A stretch of DNA of 8,643 nt, taken from the NCBI GenBank assembly GCA_003175865.1, contig PSRF01000033.1:1-8643 (forward strand). The letters are read 5' to 3'. Positions within the stretch are counted from its first letter, which is position 1. The number at the start of each line of letters is the position of its first letter. Shown here piece by piece: positions 1 through 8,048 of this stretch. The notes beneath the pieces are model-generated. The model was not told the origin of the DNA, ran no database searches, and saw only the letters and a list, made by a program, of their open reading frames with translations. The DNA comes from Blastocatellia bacterium. Its GTDB lineage: Bacteria > Acidobacteriota > Blastocatellia > Pyrinomonadales > Pyrinomonadaceae. The position numbers and the translations under genes were made by a program.

Positions 1-2
1 CC

Positions 3-1010
3 CTAGTGGCGTTCTACGTGGCCGCCAAATTGAAAACGCATTGCAGAGAGTATGCGATTAGCGAAATCAGCCTCACCTTGCGAAGTGAAACGAGCAAAAA
101 GTGCTGAACTTAGTACTGGCACCGGCACACCTTCTTCAATCGCGGCCTGAATGGTCCAACGACCTTCGCCCGAATCGGATACTCGTCCTGCGAAGTCTGT
201 TAGGTGCGGTTGTTCCGCTAGTGCGTTAGCAGTCAAATCAAGTAACCACGACGCAACAACACTCCCGCGTCGCCAAAGCTCCGCTATTTCGGGTAGATCC
301 AAATCGTATTGATGATGTTCTGGATTTCGTAGCGGAGTTGTTTCTGCATCCTTCTCGCGTTCGCTCTTACCGACATTAGCGCGGTGCAAAACGTTAAACC
401 CTTCTGCATACGCAGCCATCAGTCCATACTCAATGCCATTGTGAACCATCTTTACAAAATGGCCGGCGCCCGATGGACCACAATGCAAGTAACCCTCCTC
501 CGCAGAGCCCCTGCTCGTTCTGTTCGGTGTCGTTGTAATCGTACCTCGTCCGGGCGCCAGTGCTTTAAAAATTGGATCCAGGTGCTGCACGACATCAGCT
601 TCGCCACCGATCATCTGACAATAACCACGTTCCAGACCCCACACTCCACCGCTTGTTCCGACGTCGACGTAGTGAATCCCACGATCTTTAAGGTCATGGG
701 CACGCCGTATGTCGTCGATGTAGTATGAATTGCCGCCATCAATGATGATGTCATTTTTGACCAGCAGCGATGCGAGTTGCTCGATTGTCGAGTCGACAAG
801 TGCCGCAGGAATCATCAACCAACACGCACGCGGTGCCTGCAACTTTTCTACGAACTCGCCGAGAGATGTTGATCCGATTGCGCCCTCAGCTTCGAGCGAC
901 TTAACAGCGTTAAGGTTAGGATCATAGACGACACAGTTATGCCCGGAACGAAGGAGCCGTTTGCACATGTTGGCACCCATTCGCCCAAGTCCAATCATTC
1001 CAATTTGCAT
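3..1010 (-). CDS. gnd: 6-phosphogluconate dehydrogenase, decarboxylating (short form)
   Basis: Cytoplasmic enzyme that oxidatively decarboxylates 6-phosphogluconate to ribulose 5-phosphate in the pentose phosphate pathway. The 335-aa product begins with a Rossmann fold carrying GLGRMG at residues 7-12. It then shows the GGNSYY segment (92-97), the family signature around [15 protein letters not shown] (116-130), and the catalytic stretch [13 protein letters not shown] (184-196), where K187, H190, N191 and E194 match the catalytic Lys/His-Asn/Glu positions of the family. The C-terminal segment with [16 protein letters not shown] (281-296) is typical of the short (about 300-340 aa) form, not the about 470-aa enzyme. 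The short form is often NAD-preferring, but cofactor choice is not proven here. ATG at 1008-1010 is preceded by a run of five G six bases upstream, a plausible ribosome site. The stop lies at 3-5, so the gene is complete although it ends at the window edge. It lies 173 nt downstream of the BNR gene on the same strand, with a large hairpin-forming repeat between them, so independent transcription is likely. Confidence 0.96.
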   Translation of the reverse strand: MQIGMIGLGRMGANMCKRLLRSGHNCVVYDPNLNAVKSLEAEGAIGSTSLGEFVEKLQAPRACWLMIPAALVDSTIEQLASLLVKNDIIIDGGNSYYIDDIRRAHDLKDRGIHYVDVGTSGGVWGLERGYCQMIGGEADVVQHLDPIFKALAPGRGTITTTPNRTSRGSAEEGYLHCGPSGAGHFVKMVHNGIEYGLMAAYAEGFNVLHRANVGKSEREKDAETTPLRNPEHHQYDLDLPEIAELWRRGSVVASWLLDLTANALAEQPHLTDFAGRVSDSGEGRWTIQAAIEEGVPVPVLSSALFARFTSQGEADFANRILSAMRFQFGGHVERH

Positions 1011-1070
1011 TTTGGACCCCCGGAAGAAAACGATTGTTGATTAGCAGTTTTATTGTAGGCGATATGGGGG

Positions 1071-1185
1071 AAATTGCCGATTGCGTATTGCCCGATTGCC
1101 AATTGCCGATAATTCCTATTTGATTTGAACGTGTCAGTTGGTGCAAATCGTAAATCAGCAATCAACAATCAGCAATCGGCAATTT
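1071..1185. repeat. Facing heptamer repeat arrays forming a long imperfect inverted repeat
   Basis: The spacer between gnd and the BNR gene holds two short arrays with a 7-nt period. On the plus strand, units of the type ATTGCNN run from 1073 to 1108 (five units, one of 8 nt). Units of the type AATCNNC run from 1146 to 1180 (five units in perfect phase). The arrays are inverted relative to each other: 1071-1084 is an exact reverse complement of 1172-1185, and pairing continues imperfectly inward to about 1110/1145, leaving a loop of about 34 nt. The right arm overlaps the stop codon of the BNR gene (1184-1186). RNA from the minus strand would fold into a long hairpin immediately after that stop, so it could end or stabilise the transcript. 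There is no clear U-tract, so a classical intrinsic terminator is not claimed. The rest of 1011-1183 shows nothing recognisable. Confidence 0.8.
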
Positions 1186-2548
1186 ATTTAATCATCTCCT
1201 CTGTGCCGGGTTTGAAATGATAGAGTGCGACCGAAACAGCCAGACTACTACTCGTGACAAAGTGCATGAAGACAGGCACGACAAACCCACCAAAAGCCGA
1301 AACGCTGCTGTAGTCGCCGAAGAACACCCGGTTGTTGCACTCAAACGGCTCGATCGGGATTTTGTAATTTACAAATTTCCGGCCGCCATCAATACTGCGC
1401 GCCAAAGTTACGCCAGTTAAAGGACCCTTCGCGTCACGCCGATCATAAAACACGACATTGATCGAACCATCAGTTGGATCCACAGACATCCAGGTGAAAA
1501 ACTGTGCCTTGCCATTCTTTACTGGATCATCGTTTACGCGCACGGGGGCGCTCCATGTTTCACCGCCGTCGCGCGACGACATCACAAAGACATCGGGATC
1601 GCCGTTTCGCGCGTCAATCCAGTTTACATACAAAGTTCCCTTGTTTGGTCCATCGCTAAGGTCTACACCTGTAACTGGCATTCCGTTAGCGCGATCCAAT
1701 CCTTCAATTGAGAAGTCCCAACCGCCTGGAATGTTGCCGATGACTTTGTCTTTGCCAAATGTCAGACCACCATCTTTTGATTTGTCGAAAACAAGACCAA
1801 GAGGTCCCGCCCAGACAACATAGACTTCACCGTTTGGACCAACGGCAGGTACAGCACCTTCGACAGTGTTATCGCTGTCTAGGCAATCACCGCCTGTGTC
1901 GGAGATACGCGTGGGCATACTGAAGGTTTGGCCTTTATCTGTGGAACGAGAAAAATAGATCTGCGAATGATGTTCGGGGTTGCTGCTACCGTAAACATCA
2001 AAGCGTGTCCACGCCAGATAAATATTACCTTTCGTTTTCGAGTTCGGCGCGTTATCGACCACCAGGCCTGGCTTATCTTCAAAGGGAATGACTGTGTTGA
2101 GATGATTTACTGCCGGTTCGCCATCGTTCCACGTTAGTCCACCGTCCTTGGAAGAGTTAATAATCATTCCGTTTTCCGCGCGGTTTGGTCGGGCCATTCG
2201 AATACCGTCGAACGAAAGGTGTGCGTGGTAAGCGATGCCGTCGCTGCTGAAGTAAACCACATCGTCGCCTTGTGTGAGGTCGCGTGGATCAGCGACGGGC
2301 ACGGTGGTCCAAGTGTCTCCTCCGTCCTTGCTGACATAGTTATAACTTCCAGCGCGTGCTTTCGGTGGGTGCCCTGTCTGAAACGAAGCCGCTACAATGT
2401 TGAGTGGATTGGTTGGATTAATCGCAATGGTAACTTCGGCGGGATTAATGGCATCGGGAGCACTGATGCGTACGATCTTTTGAGCGGAGACTGAGTGAGC
2501 TAGGGAACTAACGAGCACGAGTGCAAGAACGTGGTTCCAAGTTTTCAT
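1184..2548 (-). CDS. Secreted BNR/Asp-box beta-propeller protein, sialidase-like
   Basis: Exported protein of 454 aa with a sialidase-type six-bladed propeller architecture. Residues 1-22 form a signal peptide (MKTWNH, a hydrophobic core, cleavage likely after SVSA). Six Asp-boxes of the S-x-D-x-G-x-T-W/F type occur at about 73-80, 133-140, 202-209, 257-264, 325-332 and 385-392; the last (SIDGGRKF) is degenerate at the T. Asp-boxes are structural blade turns and do not prove catalysis. I do not see the RIP/FRIP motif or an evident arginine triad of true GH33 sialidases, so enzymatic activity and substrate are unassigned. Similar proteins are usually annotated as exo-alpha-sialidase or sialidase family protein. 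Start choice: an in-frame TTG at 2558-2560 would add four residues (MDSL). I prefer ATG at 2546-2548 because it directly begins the signal peptide and has a GGA about seven bases upstream. The gene diverges from the arabinofuranosidase gene. Confidence 0.88.
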   Translation of the reverse strand: MKTWNHVLALVLVSSLAHSVSAQKIVRISAPDAINPAEVTIAINPTNPLNIVAASFQTGHPPKARAGSYNYVSKDGGDTWTTVPVADPRDLTQGDDVVYFSSDGIAYHAHLSFDGIRMARPNRAENGMIINSSKDGGLTWNDGEPAVNHLNTVIPFEDKPGLVVDNAPNSKTKGNIYLAWTRFDVYGSSNPEHHSQIYFSRSTDKGQTFSMPTRISDTGGDCLDSDNTVEGAVPAVGPNGEVYVVWAGPLGLVFDKSKDGGLTFGKDKVIGNIPGGWDFSIEGLDRANGMPVTGVDLSDGPNKGTLYVNWIDARNGDPDVFVMSSRDGGETWSAPVRVNDDPVKNGKAQFFTWMSVDPTDGSINVVFYDRRDAKGPLTGVTLARSIDGGRKFVNYKIPIEPFECNNRVFFGDYSSVSAFGGFVVPVFMHFVTSSSLAVSVALYHFKPGTEEMIK

Positions 2549-2560
2549 AAGGCTGTCCAA

Positions 2561-2846
2561 TTATTCCGAGAGTTAACATCGATTAAGTCAAATGACAATA
2601 ACACACCTCGTTCATCCGAAATCGATCTTCAAGCGGAAGTTGTTGGCCATTAGAGAACCGCGAGGCTAGCGACCGGATGCGAATGTCAAGCGCTAAGAAA
2701 GCAGTCCTCGGCGCAACTGAGATGGCAAGACGTGACCCTGGCATCCGGTCGCTATCCCTCGCGGTTCCTTTAATAGGCTTGTTTCTCCAAACAGCAGAAA
2801 GTAATCTTGACGGGTCTCTTTCATTCAATCGATTCAGGTTTACACC
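2561..2846. other. Divergent intergenic region
   Basis: This 286-nt spacer separates the start of the BNR gene (minus) from the start of the arabinofuranosidase gene (plus), so promoters for both should lie here. The inverted repeat at 2655-2767 occupies its middle. I see no convincing -35/-10 pair on either strand. An AGG at 2836-2838, eight bases before the ATG at 2847, is the likely weak ribosome site of the plus-strand gene. An open frame running through the spacer on the minus strand crosses both arms of the inverted repeat and is regarded as fortuitous. Confidence 0.6.
2655..2767. repeat. REP/MITE-like inverted repeat element
   Basis: Arms at 2655-2680 (26 nt) and 2741-2767 (27 nt) are reverse complements except for a local difference in the middle of each arm (GAGGCTAGC against GAGGGATAGC). 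They surround a 60-nt centre. The outer 11 bases (GAACCGCGAGG) and inner 15 bases (AGCGACCGGATGC plus flank) pair essentially perfectly. The G+C-rich arms stand out from the A+T-rich surroundings. Size and shape fit a non-autonomous palindromic element or REP/BIME-like unit, or a strong cruciform/hairpin in the leader of the arabinofuranosidase transcript. No target-site duplication is obvious. The second arm ends about 80 nt before the start codon at 2847. Confidence 0.8.
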
Positions 2847-5213
2847 ATGCGACTCCGCACACATTTGTTCTTGTTAGTCTGTCTTCTTTTCATGTGCACA
2901 TCCGCGTCCACCTCACAAACAGTCAAACCAGTTGTGCCGGACATCGCACGGCCGCTGCCGTTGTCCGCTGTCCGACTCACCGGTGGTCCACTCAAGCACG
3001 CACAGGATCTCGACATCGAGTATCTACTCAAACTCGAACCCGATCGGATGCTCGCTTATTACCGCAAGCGTGCTGGTCTACAGCCACGCGCTGAAGGTTA
3101 TGGTGGCTGGGATGGTGACGGTCGCAATCTTACGGGCCACATCGCCGGTCATTATTTGTCGGCGGTGTCGCTGATGTACGCGGCAACCGGCGATGTTCGT
3201 TTCAAGCAACGTGCAGACTACATCGTCAAAGAGCTAAAGGAAGTACAAGACAAGAACGGCGACGGTTTCCTAAGCGCGCTGGATGGAGTAAGAGAAAAGT
3301 TTGCGGAAGTTGCAAACGGAAACATACGTTCAAGTTCCTTCGATCTAAACGGACTCTGGTCTCCCTGGTACACGCTGCACAAAACGTTTGCCGGACTACG
3401 CGATGCGTATCGGTACACTGGTAACAAGACCGCTCTTGAACTCGAAACAAAGTATGCCGCCTGGGCTGAATCAATTCTGTCGAAACTGGATGCGGAACAG
3501 ACGCAGAAAATGCTCAACACCGAATTTGGTGGAATGAATGAGGTGCTTGTCGAACTTTACGCAGACACGGGCAACAAGCGCTGGCTCGAACTGTCACATC
3601 ATTTCGATCACCACGCGGTGATTGATCCGTTGTCACGTCGTGACGACAAACTTGCGGGCCTTCATGGCAACACTCAAGTTCCTAAGCTCTTAGGTGTGCT
3701 GATGCAGTACATCTACGGAGGTGACAAAGCAGAAGGTGTTGCTGCGGAATTCTTCTGGGATTCCGTCGTAAACAATCACACCTACGCAACTGGTGGTCAC
3801 GGAAGGGATGAATATTTTGGTCCGCCAGATAAACTAGCGGAACGAGTCGATGGTCGTACCAACGAGAGTTGCAATGTTTACAACATGCTCAAGATGACAC
3901 GACGCCTCTTCGCGATTAATCCCGACATCAAGTATGCCGAGTTTGAGGAGAAGGCTCTCTTCAATCACGTATTAGCCTCAATCGATCCCGAAGATGGCAG
4001 AACTTGTTACATGGTTCCCGTAGGTCAAGGTGTTCGTCATGAGTACCAGGACATGCAGCGGAGTTTCACTTGTTGCGTTGGAACTGGAATGGAAAGTCAT
4101 GGATTACATGGTGATGGAATCTACTACGAGTCGAGTGACAAGTTTTGGGTGAACTTGTTCGCGCCATCGACGGCCATATGGAAAGAAGCCGGCGCGAAGT
4201 TTGATATGGAAACTGATTTTCCTGAAGGCGACGCTGCGAAATTGACAATGACTTTGCAGCGACCAAAAACGTTCACGTTGATGTTGCGTAGACCGTCCTG
4301 GGCGCAGGAGGGTTTTCAGGTCGTGATAAATGGCAAGAGACTTACGTCCGTTTCGAAACCAGGTACTTTTATTGAGATCAAACGTTCCTGGAAGACTGGT
4401 GACACGATTACGCTTGTCCTGCCAAAAACCCTGCGGCTCGATGGGCTTCCGGATAACAACAATCGAGCGGCATTGATGTGGGGACCATTAGTTCTTGCTG
4501 GTGATCTCGGACCTGAACGTCGTGGACCAAGTGAGGCGATTACATCCTTCGTTGCCGCCCAACAGGACGTTTCGACATGGGTCAAGCCAATCGCTGATAA
4601 GCCAGGAACATTTAGAACCGTTGGGGTCGGACGAACCCTTGATAACGCGGAACATGAGATAGAGTTTGTTCCGTTCTATCGTTTACATCGCCGGATGTAT
4701 GCACTGTATTGGGATCTCTATACGAACGACACATGGAAGACGAGGTTGGATGGACTGGCGCGAGAGCGAGCGAAGCAGCAACAGTTGGAGGCATCAACAA
4801 TTGCCTTCGTTCAACCGGGAGATGCGCAAAGTGAGAAGTCTGCGAATCAACAAGGTGAAGACACGAGCCTCGATCGAATGATGGGACGAAGTAGTCGTCG
4901 TGGAAAGAAGTGGTTTGCGTATGACTTATCGTTCGATTCTTCTCAACCAGTTGCGCTTGTTGTGACTTATAACAGTGAAGAACGTGGTAAACGCACGTTC
5001 GATGTGCTGGTTGATGATCAGAAAATAGGATCACAAGTTATTGAAAGAAGTCCTCCGGGAAGTGCAGTAGGCAGTTTCTTCAATGTCGAATATAAGGTTC
5101 CGGCGGAGATGTTGAAGGACAAGAAAAAAGTGACAGTGAAATTTCAAGCATTAGGTGGAAACGAAATCGCTGCAGTTTATTCGGTGCGATTGGTGAAGAT
5201 GCAGTCACAATGA
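2847..5213 (+). CDS. Secreted beta-L-arabinofuranosidase, GH127/GH146 (DUF1680) type
   Basis: Exported 788-aa glycoside hydrolase expected to remove terminal beta-L-arabinofuranose from plant arabinan, pectic or hydroxyproline-linked glycans. Residues 1 to about 22 are a signal peptide; the Cys residues in it do not sit in a lipobox. The (alpha/alpha)6-barrel spans about 40-430, opening with a VRLTGGPLKHAQ segment and GHIAGHYLSA. Catalytic and zinc residues match the characterised Bifidobacterium enzyme HypBA1 (E338, C340, C417, C418, acid/base E322): here E340 and C342 in NESCNVYN, C409 and C410 in FTCCVGTGMES, with C409 the presumed nucleophile and E322 in RDEYFG the presumed acid/base. Beta-sandwich domains follow (about 430-640), with the WDLYTNDTW motif of the DUF4986-like region. 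The C-terminal beta domain (about 655-785, FVQPGDAQSE to the end) is DUF6805-like and may bind carbohydrate. The long multidomain form favours GH146 over classic GH127, but I cannot separate them by eye. ATG at 2847 has AGG eight bases upstream. The gene converges with the DUF5695-like gene, leaving 27 nt between stops. Confidence 0.95.
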   Translation: MRLRTHLFLLVCLLFMCTSASTSQTVKPVVPDIARPLPLSAVRLTGGPLKHAQDLDIEYLLKLEPDRMLAYYRKRAGLQPRAEGYGGWDGDGRNLTGHIAGHYLSAVSLMYAATGDVRFKQRADYIVKELKEVQDKNGDGFLSALDGVREKFAEVANGNIRSSSFDLNGLWSPWYTLHKTFAGLRDAYRYTGNKTALELETKYAAWAESILSKLDAEQTQKMLNTEFGGMNEVLVELYADTGNKRWLELSHHFDHHAVIDPLSRRDDKLAGLHGNTQVPKLLGVLMQYIYGGDKAEGVAAEFFWDSVVNNHTYATGGHGRDEYFGPPDKLAERVDGRTNESCNVYNMLKMTRRLFAINPDIKYAEFEEKALFNHVLASIDPEDGRTCYMVPVGQGVRHEYQDMQRSFTCCVGTGMESHGLHGDGIYYESSDKFWVNLFAPSTAIWKEAGAKFDMETDFPEGDAAKLTMTLQRPKTFTLMLRRPSWAQEGFQVVINGKRLTSVSKPGTFIEIKRSWKTGDTITLVLPKTLRLDGLPDNNNRAALMWGPLVLAGDLGPERRGPSEAITSFVAAQQDVSTWVKPIADKPGTFRTVGVGRTLDNAEHEIEFVPFYRLHRRMYALYWDLYTNDTWKTRLDGLARERAKQQQLEASTIAFVQPGDAQSEKSANQQGEDTSLDRMMGRSSRRGKKWFAYDLSFDSSQPVALVVTYNSEERGKRTFDVLVDDQKIGSQVIERSPPGSAVGSFFNVEYKVPAEMLKDKKKVTVKFQALGGNEIAAVYSVRLVKMQSQ

Positions 5214-5223
5214 TGTCCACAGA

Positions 5224-5257
5224 TGACGCCGATTGCTGATTCATTGTGCATCGGTCA
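5224..5257. terminator. Weak hairpin between convergent genes
   Basis: The 27-nt gap between the stops of the two convergent genes contains TGACGCCGAT (5224-5233), which pairs with ATCGGTCA (5250-5257) as an 8-bp stem with a 2-nt bulge and a 16-nt loop. The right arm lies inside the end of the minus-strand gene. A bidirectional terminator would be expected in this position, but there is no U-rich tail on either side, so the role is only suggested by location. The gap also contains CGATTGC followed by TGATTCA, resembling the heptamer units at 1073-1180. Confidence 0.3.
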
Positions 5258-7988
5258 ATTCAACGGATGTGATTTGCTTGCCAAGCGGAACAACAAATGC
5301 TCGCCGTTCAAGTGAGAGTCGTTCTTTCGGATGAAACGTGCCAACCCCTCGAACCTTCGCCGGCTGTTCTATTCGTAGGAGTGCCCGAGTGGTATAAGCA
5401 CCCGCAGGCGAGAGACCGATTCGTACTCGCCCAGTTTGAGTATTAATCCAAAGGCTACTGAAGGTCCCGCTATCTAGCGTCAGCCAAAGTCCAATCGGTG
5501 AGATGTAGATTCTTTGTCTTAAGGAATCACGAGGTTCGACCTTAATCCAGTTTCCTTCCTGATGCACGTTTCCGCCGAACGCTTGCCAACCAAACTCCGG
5601 ATGCTTGATCAAATATGTTGCAGCATTAAATGCGTGACCAAAAAAGTTAGGGCCATAATCTCCGGAGTATGCGTCCCACTTCAGCGTTGATGGAAACGAA
5701 TGAAAAGCAACTGACGCAAAACCCTCCTGATCAATGTTGGAAAGTGCACCCATCATTCCGCCATAGCCGACGCGCAGTAGGTAAAAATCTTCGGGGTTTT
5801 CGCGATAGGCTGATAGCACAGGAATCGCATTGAGACCTGAACCATAATGATGAAGTTGTCTTTCGATTCGTCTTAGCTTGCCAGCGTACAAGAAATCCCA
5901 GTAACGACGCGCATTGCCGTTATAGCCCCAGTGAGGAAGCGTCGGCATGTAACCGATGATTGAGTTCAGCGAGACCAGCGCTTTGTCATCGTAGCCAAAG
6001 TATTTGCACCACGCATAAACCTCCTCCTGTCCGGTCGAGTCCCATGGCATTTCACTGCCGAACGGAAACGCCTCCTGATTCCAGCGGTCTGCGCGTTCCT
6101 TCATCATCTTTTCAACTTCGGCAGCTTTTTCGCTCCAACCTTCACGCTTCAAGTCATCGAGCAAAGCAAGAACGATATCGCCTTCCATCAATCCCAGTTC
6201 GACGTAGCCGACTCGTCGACGACCATCTGCCGCGCGACCAAACATGAAGCGGGTTGTTTGGTATGCCTGCTCGAGATACCAATCCCACGGGTGATTTGTG
6301 ACAAGATTTGAGTAGGAGCGCACCAGGTGATACATAGACCAGTAAGCAGCGACAACATGAGGGTAGTTGTATCCTCGCCCGATCGACTCTGCATCACTCT
6401 TCTTCCAGCTCGTCCATGTAGTCCAGTTCAGCGAGGGGTCATATCCAAAACTCGGTACATCAGTTGGAGAATAGAAGAAGAGACTCTTGCGTACGCCGTA
6501 CTTGTTTGGACCATCACTGTACTGAAGTCTGCCCCACAGGACCTGGTCGACAAACTGTTGGTACTTTTCAACTTCATCCTTCCGGGGTTGACCAAACTCT
6601 TTCATTGCAGCTGCCAGCCACGACCCAGAACCGCCTTCATCACCCAACCCCGCAATCCACACGCGGCTATCCTGTGTGACGATCTTGTTTACCTCACGGT
6701 CGTAGCTCATCACCGACGGGCTACGTTGGAATGGATCGTTAGTGTCTGTGAACCACTGTTTCGTAAACAGAAAATTACCAAGATCGGTGACTGCTTCTGT
6801 TGCAGGCTTAGTGACGTAGTAACTGATCGTTTGCCGGTTATTGTCTTCGTAAGTGATCGTGAGTCGCGCTCGACCCCACTTATGACCGCGGATCGTAAAT
6901 CCATTCCAGGAACTACTTGTTTTGCCGTCGGCATGGACAGTGATTGCGCCAGTTGGCTCAGTAGTAATCGATCTGACTTTTGCCGGGGCGTTGAGAAAGA
7001 GTTTGCCATCGAGGTCCATCGGCAAAATGTATCCGGGTATGCCAACGGCAACCGGACGATGGTTTGTGATCAAGGTTTGTTCGATGTTGCGAATTTGATC
7101 GGCAAGAAGAAATTGCACCCCGTAGGTCTTTTTCGCGCCCGGCGCAAGCGTGAGGCTCGTTGGCGGGTTCCACGGCCCGGTCTTTTGCCATTCGTCTTCT
7201 GCGAAGGCCTGCGTGTGGACCATCCAGGCAAATGCTCCCTCGAAGGTCTGACTGGACCGTGTTGGTTCGCTGAGAGGTTGATATCCTTCGAATGGCGTCT
7301 CGCCTTCAGGGACAACCACGAGAGCCGGACCTTTACCATTGAGTCGCGTGACTTGAAGATAACCTGCATCGTCACCAATGTATGGATCAAAGAATGAGCA
7401 CTTTTCGTGAGCCTCCCTGAGATTGCGACCGGTAAGGATGTTGTTGAAGATCATCGGAATTCCGAGTGCACCAATCTGTACCGGCTCTGAAGTCTTGTTC
7501 TGTAATTCGAAAATCAACTCAAGTCGACCATTTTCGACTGACCAGGTCCGAACGATCGAAAGAGGAATATCATCCGGCAGTGATGGCGAAAGATCTGCAC
7601 TCCTATCCGAAAGAAGCTTTACTGGTTTTCTTGCGTCAGCAGTATCGTATTTGTTCCACGGGCCAGAGCTTCCCCGGCGCAGGCGGAGAATTAGATCACC
7701 CAGGTGATGAAAGCCATTCGAAGCTCGACGCGAAAGCCAGTCAGAAGGCGTGAAGTCGAAATTCAGATCGGAACGTGGTCTAAGCTCGGCGACAGTTTGG
7801 GAGAATTTAACAAGTTTCAGCTTGAACTCAGGCGTGTCGACTTCGACGAATCCTTGATTGAGGCCGAGTGTTGGCGGAGCTGGTTCGCCACGCAATTGTG
7901 CGTGACTTTTGTGAAGTCCGTTAAAAATTCCAAGTAGAGTGAGTGTTAATAAGGTAAGCAGGAGGGTGAGCTTGTGAAGTAGTTTCAT
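5241..7988 (-). CDS. Large exported DUF5695-like protein, putative carbohydrate-active enzyme
   Basis: Complete 915-aa protein with a signal peptide (residues 1-30, MKLLHKLT, a Leu/Thr-rich core, cleavage probably after KSHA). From memory of the family it resembles DUF5695 proteins; this was not searched. Residues about 40-400 look like beta-sandwich modules. Residues about 400-800 are helical, rich in Trp and Tyr, and fit an (alpha/alpha)-barrel of the glycosidase/lyase kind. Conspicuous conserved-looking acidic motifs there are GLMEGD (599-604), GSEMPWDST (644-652) and GQEEVYAW (653-660), plus HPWDWYLEQAY (566-576) and DAYSGDYGPNFFGHAFNA (772-789). A C-terminal beta domain (about 810-915) follows. 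No catalytic residue can be assigned from sequence alone. It is convergent with the arabinofuranosidase gene, supporting but not proving a role in polysaccharide processing. It starts at ATG 7986-7988 with no strong Shine-Dalgarno upstream, and diverges from the zinc finger gene. Confidence 0.85.
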   Translation of the reverse strand: MKLLHKLTLLLTLLTLTLLGIFNGLHKSHAQLRGEPAPPTLGLNQGFVEVDTPEFKLKLVKFSQTVAELRPRSDLNFDFTPSDWLSRRASNGFHHLGDLILRLRRGSSGPWNKYDTADARKPVKLLSDRSADLSPSLPDDIPLSIVRTWSVENGRLELIFELQNKTSEPVQIGALGIPMIFNNILTGRNLREAHEKCSFFDPYIGDDAGYLQVTRLNGKGPALVVVPEGETPFEGYQPLSEPTRSSQTFEGAFAWMVHTQAFAEDEWQKTGPWNPPTSLTLAPGAKKTYGVQFLLADQIRNIEQTLITNHRPVAVGIPGYILPMDLDGKLFLNAPAKVRSITTEPTGAITVHADGKTSSSWNGFTIRGHKWGRARLTITYEDNNRQTISYYVTKPATEAVTDLGNFLFTKQWFTDTNDPFQRSPSVMSYDREVNKIVTQDSRVWIAGLGDEGGSGSWLAAAMKEFGQPRKDEVEKYQQFVDQVLWGRLQYSDGPNKYGVRKSLFFYSPTDVPSFGYDPSLNWTTWTSWKKSDAESIGRGYNYPHVVAAYWSMYHLVRSYSNLVTNHPWDWYLEQAYQTTRFMFGRAADGRRRVGYVELGLMEGDIVLALLDDLKREGWSEKAAEVEKMMKERADRWNQEAFPFGSEMPWDSTGQEEVYAWCKYFGYDDKALVSLNSIIGYMPTLPHWGYNGNARRYWDFLYAGKLRRIERQLHHYGSGLNAIPVLSAYRENPEDFYLLRVGYGGMMGALSNIDQEGFASVAFHSFPSTLKWDAYSGDYGPNFFGHAFNAATYLIKHPEFGWQAFGGNVHQEGNWIKVEPRDSLRQRIYISPIGLWLTLDSGTFSSLWINTQTGRVRIGLSPAGAYTTRALLRIEQPAKVRGVGTFHPKERLSLERRAFVVPLGKQITSVELTDAQ

Positions 7989-8015
7989 TGGGTTAGAGTG
8001 TTAGCGTAGCTGCGG

Positions 8016-8048
8016 TTGACATACCGACACTGCGAGCTGGGATTTTAA
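8016..8048 (+). promoter_or_regulatory. Possible promoter for the zinc finger transcript
   Basis: TTGACA at 8016-8021 is an exact sigma-70-type -35 hexamer. It lies just upstream of the first leader copy. The best A+T-rich stretch after it, ATTTTAAAC (8042-8050), gives TTTTAA as a poor -10 at a spacing of 21 nt, longer than the usual 16-18. The TTGACA is outside the repeated unit, so the second leader copy does not have it. If real, transcription would run through both leader copies. Low confidence: a single hexamer can occur by chance. Confidence 0.25.

Noticed and set aside
384..728. A 114-codon plus-strand frame inside gnd.
   Set aside because: Antisense to the strongly conserved core of 6-phosphogluconate dehydrogenase; no independent support.
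1073..1180. Phased repeats considered as a CRISPR array.
   Set aside because: The units are 7 nt with no spacers, and no cas gene is present; this is a heptamer tandem repeat.
2583..2864. A 93-codon minus-strand frame across the divergent spacer.
   Set aside because: It reads through both arms of the inverted repeat, overlaps the start of the arabinofuranosidase gene and has no family features. Frames of this kind arise from repeat elements.
2847..2900. Possible lipoprotein signal in the arabinofuranosidase (Cys residues at 12 and 17).
   Set aside because: Residues before each Cys (LLV and LFM) do not fit the lipobox, which needs a small residue just before the Cys. An ordinary secretory signal is more likely.
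4612..5034. A 140-codon minus-strand frame in the 3' part of the arabinofuranosidase gene.
   Set aside because: Antisense shadow of the C-terminal domains; His/Ser/Arg-rich composition with no motif.
6327..7397. A 356-codon open frame on the plus strand.
   Set aside because: It lies entirely antisense within the DUF5695-like gene, its translation is Arg/Ser/Cys-rich without recognisable motifs, and the minus-strand product has a signal peptide and coherent domains. It is a shadow frame.
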